A DNA stretch of 49,391 nucleotides from JAGNZR01 sp051652785 (GTDB lineage: Bacteria; Fusobacteriota; Fusobacteriia; Fusobacteriales; Fusobacteriaceae), in NCBI GenBank assembly GCA_051652785.1, contig JBOFUX010000065.1, positions 1 through 49,391 of the forward strand, read 5' to 3'. The position numbers and the translations under genes were made by a program. The notes under the pieces are model-generated. The model searched no databases. It saw only the letters and a program-made list of their open reading frames with translations, and had not been told where the DNA came from. Numbering within the stretch: the stretch's first letter is position 1; each line of letters opens with the position of its first letter. Of the stretch, positions 43,814 to 49,391 are shown piece by piece.

Positions 43814-44551
43814 ATGAAAAATTACTTACAAAATTTTTTAGAAATAAATAAAGAGAAAAAATTCATAATAATATCTTTTTTAATTTTATTCTCATTTTTT
43901 TTTATTTATAAATTTTATTTTATTTTTTATACAAATCCTGGTATTTTTTTTAAAATACCTATTTTTATTCTTTCTATTATGTTTCATGAAATAGCTCATG
44001 GAATGATGGCTAACTATTCAGGAGATAATACAGCTAAAATTCAAGGACGTCTTTCTTTAAATCCTTTAAAACATATAGATCCAATAGGCACACTTCTCCC
44101 TATTATACTGATTTTTACAGGTTCTAATTTTGTTATAGGTTGGGCTAAACCTGTTCCTGTTAATTATTTTAATTTTAAAAATGGACGGTTAGGTGAGTTT
44201 TTAGTTTCTATTGCTGGAATAGCTACAAATTTTTTATTAGCTTTTTTAGGAGCTTTTATAATTAAATTCTTTCCCCAACACATTACGGAAAATATTTTTC
44301 CTTATTTCATATATTTTATTTCCATTAATTTATTGTTGGGAGTTTTTAATTCTATTCCAATTCCTCCACTAGATGGTTCTAAAATTATTGCGAGTCTTTC
44401 TAATAAGTATTTACGTTATAAAATTTTTTCTTTAGAGAAGTATGGATTTTTGTTTATTCTTCTTTTAGCGTGGACAAGTTTATTAAGTAGATTTATACAT
44501 CCTTTATACAATTTTTTAATAAATTTGTTAGAAAAATTTATTAACTCATAA
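43814..44551 (+). CDS. Site-2 protease family (M50) membrane metalloprotease
   Basis: This 245-aa protein has about six membrane segments. It carries the zinc-binding HEXXH motif, FHEIAHGMMANYSGD near residue 58, and the third-ligand motif NSIPIPPLDGSKI near residue 183. AKIQGRLSLNPLKHIDPIGT is the typical M50B/YwhC block. The substrate is unknown. AAGGAG precedes the ATG. It lies 26 bases after the ZIP gene and ends at a strong terminator. Confidence 0.92.
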   Translation: MKNYLQNFLEINKEKKFIIISFLILFSFFFIYKFYFIFYTNPGIFFKIPIFILSIMFHEIAHGMMANYSGDNTAKIQGRLSLNPLKHIDPIGTLLPIILIFTGSNFVIGWAKPVPVNYFNFKNGRLGEFLVSIAGIATNFLLAFLGAFIIKFFPQHITENIFPYFIYFISINLLLGVFNSIPIPPLDGSKIIASLSNKYLRYKIFSLEKYGFLFILLLAWTSLLSRFIHPLYNFLINLLEKFINS

Positions 44552-44587
44552 AAAAATCCTGTCTAGTTACTTAGACAGGATTTTTTT
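44550..44587. terminator. Terminator after the site-2 protease gene
   Basis: A perfect 16-bp stem (44550-44565 with 44572-44587, core TCCTGTCTA/TAGACAGGA) with a 6-base loop and flanking A and T tracts. It also faces the convergent punA gene. Confidence 0.9.
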
Positions 44588-44612
44588 ATTTAATTTTTAT
44601 TTCTTAGTTATT

Positions 44613-45434
44613 TTACATTTTTGGTAATACTAATTTTATTAATTTTACAAAATCCTCATGAACCATAGCAGCCGTTTCAATTACTTCTGAATGATCTAGC
44701 TTTTGATCTAAAACTCCTGAAGCCATATTGGTTATACAACCTATTCCTAAAATTTCCATCCCTGCATGATTTGCTACTATTGCTTCTGGAACAGTGGACA
44801 TTCCTACGGCATCTGCCCCTATTATCCTTGCAAATTTAACTTCAGCTGGTGTTTCATAAGTTGGTCCTGTAAATCCTGCATAAATACCCTCTCTTATAGG
44901 AGTTTTAAGTTCTTTTCCTAATTCTAATACTAATGCTCTATACTTTTTACTATAAGTATATGTCATATCTGGAAATCTTACTCCAAATTCATCATAATTT
45001 TTTCCTATAAGTGGAGAAGTCCCCATTAAATTTATGTGATCTTTTATAACCATAAGAGTTCCAGGGAGATAAGTTTCGTTAACTCCCCCACAAGCATTTG
45101 TTACTAAAAGTTTTTTTATTCCTAAAAGAGCCATAACTCTTACAGGAAAAGTTATGTATAACATAGAGTGTCCTTCGTAAAAATGAACTCTTCCTTGGAG
45201 TGCAAAAACTATTTTTCCTTGTAATTTTCCTATGACTAAATTTCCTGCATGACCTACTACATTAGATATTGGAAAATTTGGGATATCTGAATAAGGGATA
45301 ACAATAGCTTCTTCTATGTCATTTGCTACAGAACCTAAACCTGATCCCAATATCATCCCTATTTCTGGTATATAACTTGTTTTAGATTTTATATATTTAA
45401 CTGCTTCATTTAATTTTTCCATATAATTTTCCAC
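44613..45434 (-). CDS. punA: Purine nucleoside phosphorylase
   Basis: This trimeric-type (PNP-I) enzyme of 273 aa phosphorolyses inosine and guanosine. Motifs are MILGSGLGSVAND (phosphate loop), GRVHFYEGHSM, TNACGGVNE, GPTYETPAEVKFAR, and GADAVGMSTVPEAIVANHAG with TNMASG. The start codon is GTG at 45434, with GGGGG seven bases upstream. The ATG at 45422 would be 19 bases away and is less likely. It lies 70 bases after efp, with a hairpin between them that leaves little room for a promoter, so partial read-through is possible. Confidence 0.94.
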   Translation of the reverse strand: MENYMEKLNEAVKYIKSKTSYIPEIGMILGSGLGSVANDIEEAIVIPYSDIPNFPISNVVGHAGNLVIGKLQGKIVFALQGRVHFYEGHSMLYITFPVRVMALLGIKKLLVTNACGGVNETYLPGTLMVIKDHINLMGTSPLIGKNYDEFGVRFPDMTYTYSKKYRALVLELGKELKTPIREGIYAGFTGPTYETPAEVKFARIIGADAVGMSTVPEAIVANHAGMEILGIGCITNMASGVLDQKLDHSEVIETAAMVHEDFVKLIKLVLPKM

Positions 45435-45462
45435 AATTTTACCCCCTTTTTTTATTTAGAAA

Positions 45463-45497
45463 AAAACCTAATAAGAACCTTTTTCTTATTAGGTTTT
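45463..45497 (-). terminator. Terminator between efp and punA
   Basis: A 15-bp stem (45463-45477 with 45483-45497, core CCTAATAAGAA) with a 5-base loop and a T tract in the minus direction. It ends the OYE-earP-efp unit. Confidence 0.8.
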
Positions 45498-45504
45498 AAT
45501 ATAA

Positions 45505-46065
45505 TTACTTTTTAATTCTTTCTACATATTCATTATTTCTAGTATCTATTTTGATCCATTCTCCCTGCTCAACAAATATAGGAACATGTATTTCAAAACC
45601 AGTATCAATTTGTGCTGGTTTTAATACTTTTCCTGAAGTGTCCCCTCTTAATCCTGGTTCTGTATAAGTTACTTCTCTTTCAATAAAAGTTGGAAGTTCA
45701 ACTGCAACTGGAGTAGCTTCATAGTAAACAATATCCAGTTCCATCTCCTCTTGTAAATAATGAAGAGCATCTCCTAAATCTTCTTCTTTCAGCTCTATTT
45801 GATTCCACTCTGGATCTGTAAAAACATAAAAATCTCCATCATTATAAGAATAAGTTGCTTTAATTTTTTCTAATCTAATATCATCCATTTTGTCATCAGC
45901 TTTATAGATTGAATCTGTTATATTACCATTTATTAAATTCTTCATTTTAAATTTCACTACTGCAGAACTTCTTCCTGATTTGTTGTACTCAGCTTTTAAT
46001 ACTACAAATGGATCATTTCCTACTTTAATTGTACTTCCTGATTTTAGCTCTTGAGCTATTTTCAT
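45505..46065 (-). CDS. efp: Elongation factor P, arginine-32 type
   Basis: EF-P (186 aa) relieves ribosome stalling at polyproline. The loop that reaches the peptidyl-transferase centre reads AEYNKSGRSSAVVK. The tip residue is Arg32, not the lysine modified in Escherichia coli. This is the NKSGR form known in Pseudomonas and Neisseria, where EarP attaches rhamnose to Arg32. The rest is conserved: YKADDKMDDIRLEK, YTEPGLRGDTSGKV and IKIDTRNNEYVERIKK. AGGAGG precedes the ATG. The gene lies 84 bases after earP on the same strand. Confidence 0.97.
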   Translation of the reverse strand: MKIAQELKSGSTIKVGNDPFVVLKAEYNKSGRSSAVVKFKMKNLINGNITDSIYKADDKMDDIRLEKIKATYSYNDGDFYVFTDPEWNQIELKEEDLGDALHYLQEEMELDIVYYEATPVAVELPTFIEREVTYTEPGLRGDTSGKVLKPAQIDTGFEIHVPIFVEQGEWIKIDTRNNEYVERIKK

Positions 46066-46149
46066 TGTTTGTTGCCTCCTTATTTTTTATATCCCTTATC
46101 TATTTTACTTATATTTGAAAATATATTTAAAATACTTGTTGATAATACT

Positions 46150-47304
46150 TTAGTTTAACTTCTCTTCTATAAATTGAAATAATTTTTCTTTTAAATCACA
46201 TTTTTTTTGAATATGATCAGAAAAAAGAACACTCATTTTTTTTAAAACTTCATAATTATCAAAAAAAAATTCAAAATTTTCTTTTGATTCCTCAAAATGA
46301 TTTTTTTCTCTTCTATTATACTCTATAAATAGATTTTTTAAAATATCTATTTCTTTTAAATAATTTTTACCATGATATTTTCTAAAATAATCTGTGTATC
46401 TATTAAAAAATCCCTTTATTTTTTCTAAATGCACCTCTTCTTCTTGAAAATATGCATGCCATATAAAAGGTTTTTTAGATAAAACTGCTCTAACAAAAGA
46501 ATCTTCACCTCTAACTAAATTAAAGTCAGTTAGAGTTATTAGAGAATCGTATTTCTCTTGAGATATGAATTGTGAAAACTCAATATATATTTTACCATAT
46601 TTAAAAAAATTTCCAAGCTTTTCTATATTTTTTTTTTCTAAAATTTTTTTTACACTCTTTTGACTAAATCCCCCCATAACTAGCAAAATAGTTTCTTTTT
46701 TCTGGTTGTTAAGTACTTCAAAGAGACTTTCAAAATTTTTCTCATAAGAAAAAATTGTTCCTATAATTTTTCCTTCTAAAAATTCAGAGGTTAAGTAGGG
46801 ATAAATATCTTCCAGTTTTATTTTTTCTAATTGTGAAAATAAAACTCCTCCAGATTTTTCTGAGAATCCTGGAATAAAAAAATATTTTTTTAATTTTTTA
46901 GTGTCTAATAAAGATTCTACACCGTGAAATTCTGAAACCCAGTCTTCTGAAGAGAGATATTCTAAATTTATTAAAAGAGAGGAACTTTCTTTTGCTTTTT
47001 CTAAATATAATTCATTTATTTCACAACCAAAAGCTTCTATTATTACTTCATAAGGTTCTAAATTATTTTTTAAAAGATGATCATAAGTTAAATATTCAAT
47101 GTTATTTATTATTTGACACTGAGAATTTTGAGCTTCTGAATTTAATTTTGTTAATTCTTCTGTTCTATTCAAAAAAACTCTTATTTTTATCTCGATTCCA
47201 TTTTCTAGATATTTTTTACGGAGTAATTTTGTTAATCTATAAACAACACCAATATCTCCATAATTATCTATTACTTGACAAAATATATCTATTTTTCTTT
47301 TCAT
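46150..47304 (-). CDS. earP: EF-P arginine-32 rhamnosyltransferase EarP
   Basis: EarP transfers rhamnose from dTDP-L-rhamnose to Arg32 of EF-P. The 384-aa protein has the GT-B family hallmarks. The N-terminal DIFCQVIDNYGDIGVVYRL carries the paired Asp residues (D13, D17), followed by INLEYLSSEDWVSEFHG and FFIPGF. The nucleotide-sugar site is LVRGEDSFVRAVLSKKPFIW, with the catalytic Glu in RGEDS. I start at ATG 47304, one base after the stop codon of the OYE gene (TGA-A-ATG), rather than at TTG 47316. The neighbouring efp encodes the matching Arg32 substrate. Genes for dTDP-rhamnose synthesis are not in this window. Confidence 0.92.
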   Translation of the reverse strand: MKRKIDIFCQVIDNYGDIGVVYRLTKLLRKKYLENGIEIKIRVFLNRTEELTKLNSEAQNSQCQIINNIEYLTYDHLLKNNLEPYEVIIEAFGCEINELYLEKAKESSSLLINLEYLSSEDWVSEFHGVESLLDTKKLKKYFFIPGFSEKSGGVLFSQLEKIKLEDIYPYLTSEFLEGKIIGTIFSYEKNFESLFEVLNNQKKETILLVMGGFSQKSVKKILEKKNIEKLGNFFKYGKIYIEFSQFISQEKYDSLITLTDFNLVRGEDSFVRAVLSKKPFIWHAYFQEEEVHLEKIKGFFNRYTDYFRKYHGKNYLKEIDILKNLFIEYNRREKNHFEESKENFEFFFDNYEVLKKMSVLFSDHIQKKCDLKEKLFQFIEEKLN

Positions 47305-47305
47305 T

Positions 47306-48271
47306 TCAAAAATCAACTCTTATTTTATTTCCTGTTCTCCTCTCATATTCTTTATGAGCCCATTTTACCCAATCAGGTCTTGCTATCATTCCACGCCCTA
47401 CAGCAACAAAATCTAAAAGATTATTCTCTATTAACCAACTAGCATCCTTTTCTTCTCTAATTTTTCTAACACCTATAACTGGAATTTTAACTTGTTTTTT
47501 TATTTCAACTCCCATATATACTACCCAATCTAAAGGAAAAGCTATAGGCATTTCTATTTTTACTTCTTGTTTTATATCTAAAAATGGGACTCCATTAGAA
47601 ACATGAAGTAAATCTACTCCTAAAAACTCTAATTCTTTTGCAATTTCTATTCCATCCTCAAGTGTAGGCTCATTCCCCCCCATTCTATAACACAATATAA
47701 AATTTTCATTAAATATATCTCTAGTTTTTTCTATTAAAATTTTTGAAAAAGCTACTCTATTATCTTTTTTAATTCCATATTTATCTATCCTTGTATTCCA
47801 AAGTCTTGAATTTAATTGTGAAATTAAATAGGTGTGAGCACCGTGTATTTCTATTCCATCAAATCCTGCTTCTTTTGCACGGTGAAAAGCTTTTACAAAC
47901 ATTTCTAATATTTCATCTAACTTTTCCTCTGAAACACTAGCTATCTCTTCTTTAAATCCGCTGTGATGAATTTGAATTATTACTGGAGTATTGTATTTTC
48001 TACATTGACTTACTATTTTTTTAAGACCATGTATAAAAGTATCATTCCAAATTCCTATTTGATTATGTCTAAGTTTTCCATCTTCTGCCACACAAGTTGC
48101 TTCTACAATTATCATTCCTGCTCCCCCTGCAGCAACATCTCTATACCATTCAACTAATTCTTCTGTGACTAAACCATCTTTCCCCACTTTTGAAAACCTT
48201 ACTAGAGGAGGAAGTATTATTCTATTTTTTATCTTTATATTTTTGATTGTATAGTTATCAAAAATTGTCAT
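47306..48271 (-). CDS. NADH:flavin oxidoreductase, Old Yellow Enzyme family
   Basis: This 321-aa single-domain FMN TIM barrel belongs to the YqjM-like short branch, without the C-terminal iron-sulfur and NAD domains. Motifs include NRIILPPLVRFSK (N-terminal), AGFDGIEIHGAHTYLISQLN (the HxxH-like region) and FVAVGRGMIARPDW near the C-terminus. It would reduce activated alkenes or related compounds, but the natural substrate is unknown. AAAGGAG precedes the ATG. It begins the transcript that continues into earP and efp, and its stop codon is coupled to the earP start. Confidence 0.9.
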   Translation of the reverse strand: MTIFDNYTIKNIKIKNRIILPPLVRFSKVGKDGLVTEELVEWYRDVAAGGAGMIIVEATCVAEDGKLRHNQIGIWNDTFIHGLKKIVSQCRKYNTPVIIQIHHSGFKEEIASVSEEKLDEILEMFVKAFHRAKEAGFDGIEIHGAHTYLISQLNSRLWNTRIDKYGIKKDNRVAFSKILIEKTRDIFNENFILCYRMGGNEPTLEDGIEIAKELEFLGVDLLHVSNGVPFLDIKQEVKIEMPIAFPLDWVVYMGVEIKKQVKIPVIGVRKIREEKDASWLIENNLLDFVAVGRGMIARPDWVKWAHKEYERRTGNKIRVDF

Positions 48272-48402
48272 TTTATTTCTCCTTTTTTTATTATCTTTTC
48301 TTTAAACGATTATACCATTTATTCAATAAAAAAAATAGTTTGTATTATTTTTACAAAAAATAAGTTATACCTTAAAATACCTTTTCATTTTTTTTAACTA
48401 TA

Positions 48403-48411
48403 TGTTATAAT
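48403..48411 (+). promoter_or_regulatory. Extended -10 promoter candidate for the ABC-F gene
   Basis: TGTTATAAT, with a weak TTTTCA -35 box 18 bases upstream (48382-48387), lies 72 bases before the ABC-F start codon in the 212-base region divergent to the OYE gene. Confidence 0.45.
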
Positions 48412-48483
48412 ATAAACTGTATGTAAACACGTTTAATAATTAGAATTTATATATAAATTTTTGTGTTTTTAGGAGGTATTACA

Positions 48484-49391
48484 ATGATCGCAACTGCTAG
48501 TTTAGGTATGAGATTTGCTGGAAGAAAGTTATTTGATGACGTTAGTATTAGATTTACACCAGGTAACTGTTATGGACTTATTGGTGCTAATGGTGCCGGT
48601 AAATCAACTTTTGTTAAAATTCTTTCAGGGGATTTAGAACCTACAGAAGGGGAAGTTATTATAACAAAAAATAAAAGAATGTCAGTCTTAAAACAAGATC
48701 ACTTTGCTAATGAAGAGGATAAAGTTTTAGATGTTGTTCTTATGGGAAATAAAGTACTTTGGAATATCATGACGCAGAAAGATGCTATTTATGCTAAGGA
48801 AAATTTTACAGATGAAGATGGGATGAGGGCTGCCGAACTTGAAGGGGAATTTGCTGAATTAGATGGTTGGGACGCTGAACCTGAAGCTGAAACACTACTT
48901 ATGGGACTTGGAATTGATTCTAGTCTGCATCATAAATACATGAAAGAACTTCCTGAACCTCAAAAAGTTAAAGTTCTCTTAGCTTCAGCTCTATTTGGTA
49001 AACCTGATATTCTTTTATTAGACGAGCCAACAAATGGTCTTGATCTTTTAGCTGTAACTTGGTTAGAAAGTTTTTTAATAAATAATATAGATAGAATGAC
49101 TGCTATTGTAGTTTCACATGATAGACACTTTTTAAATAAAGTTTGTACTAATATGGCAGATATAGACTATGGAAAAATTCAAGTTACTGTTGGAAATTAT
49201 GACTTCTGGTATGAATCAAATCAACTTATGCTTACTCTTGCAAATAACAAAAATAAAAAACTTGAACAAAAAAGAGAAGAACTAAAAGACTTTATTGCTA
49301 GATTTAGTGCGAACGCCTCTAAATCTTCTCAAGCTACATCAAGAAAAAAACAATTAGAGAAACTTCAAATTGAAGATATGCAAATTTCCAA
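48484..49391 (+). CDS. ABC-F family ATPase, YbiT-like (3' end outside the window)
   Basis: The first 302 codons are present. The first nucleotide-binding domain has Walker A GANGAGKST, a Walker B region ILLLDEPTNGLD and the switch VSHDRHFLNKVC. The inter-domain linker region RFSANASKSSQATSRKKQ matches Escherichia coli YbiT closely. The signature motif is degenerate (LPEPQKVKVLLA instead of LSGGQ), as also in YbiT, so this is a family trait and not damage. ABC-F proteins bind the ribosomal E site and rescue or regulate translation. AGGAGG precedes the ATG. The gene continues past the right edge. Confidence 0.93.
   Translation, partial: MIATASLGMRFAGRKLFDDVSIRFTPGNCYGLIGANGAGKSTFVKILSGDLEPTEGEVIITKNKRMSVLKQDHFANEEDKVLDVVLMGNKVLWNIMTQKDAIYAKENFTDEDGMRAAELEGEFAELDGWDAEPEAETLLMGLGIDSSLHHKYMKELPEPQKVKVLLASALFGKPDILLLDEPTNGLDLLAVTWLESFLINNIDRMTAIVVSHDRHFLNKVCTNMADIDYGKIQVTVGNYDFWYESNQLMLTLANNKNKKLEQKREELKDFIARFSANASKSSQATSRKKQLEKLQIEDMQIS

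Noticed and set aside
48940..48980. Damaged signature motif in the ABC-F gene
   Set aside because: Escherichia coli YbiT has the same divergence from LSGGQ at this place, so it is a family trait.
1..49391. tRNA, rRNA, CRISPR, insertion sequence or prophage
   Set aside because: I looked for cloverleaf-like GC-rich segments, regular direct repeats, transposase-like proteins and phage genes in both strands and found none.

Overview
The window is very A+T-rich and densely coded, and it looks like chromosomal DNA of a fusobacterium (Fusobacterium/Cetobacterium/Ilyobacter type; the genus cannot be settled from this sequence). The evidence is a mixed gene complement. There are diderm envelope genes: an RND pump with TolC and membrane-fusion partners, an outer-membrane beta-barrel, several lipoproteins, and phosphatidylserine decarboxylase. 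These sit beside low-GC, clostridia-like genes: QueH, DUF1292, DUF1934, a NusG domain II protein, a Cys-rich small-domain protein and endonuclease-type MutL. A methionine gamma-lyase is also typical of fusobacteria. I see no rRNA, tRNA, CRISPR array, insertion sequence or prophage. No gene-free stretch exceeds 300 bases.

Layout. Bases 1-3 are the start codon of a minus-strand gene that runs off the left edge. Bases 230-5573 hold a radical SAM protein, queH, lepA, a META-domain lipoprotein and a small outer-membrane barrel. Bases 5758-10961 are one minus-strand run: methionine gamma-lyase, an orphan family-5 substrate-binding lipoprotein, a one-chain EIIABC sugar PTS and a GNAT acetyltransferase. 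An unrecognised 80-aa gene follows, then lysS-lrgA-lrgB. Bases 14169-18521 carry mutL, rlmH, a DUF1292 protein, a DUF1934 protein and a TPR lipoprotein. Divergent from mutL are a degenerate lytic-transglycosylase-like protein and recJ. Next come a TetR regulator and the run pncB-psd-NusG_II-AI-2E-family exporter-secreted protein. Bases 29039-35792 are an efflux locus: TetR, TolC, membrane-fusion protein, RND pump, plus a separately transcribed PG0541-like protein. The right part holds a VanZ-like membrane protein, alr, glyA, a Cys-rich protein, a triple-domain acyl-ligase/ACP/acyltransferase with dapF, a ZIP transporter, a site-2 protease, purine nucleoside phosphorylase, the OYE-earP-efp operon and the start of a YbiT-like ABC-F gene.

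What stands out. (1) mutL has no ATG, GTG, TTG or CTG start. Ribosome-binding-site spacing and homology both point to ATA at 18521. (2) The SLT-type protein before recJ has Ser in place of the catalytic Glu and looks like a pseudoenzyme. (3) efp encodes the NKSGR loop with Arg32, and the gene just upstream is a recognisable earP arginine rhamnosyltransferase, so this is a complete EF-P rhamnosylation pair outside the proteobacteria. (4) One 828-aa polypeptide joins acyl-adenylate ligase, acyl carrier and PlsC domains. (5) The efflux operon has a clear promoter with an inverted repeat over its -10 box. Many transcription units end in strong hairpins, several shared between convergent genes.
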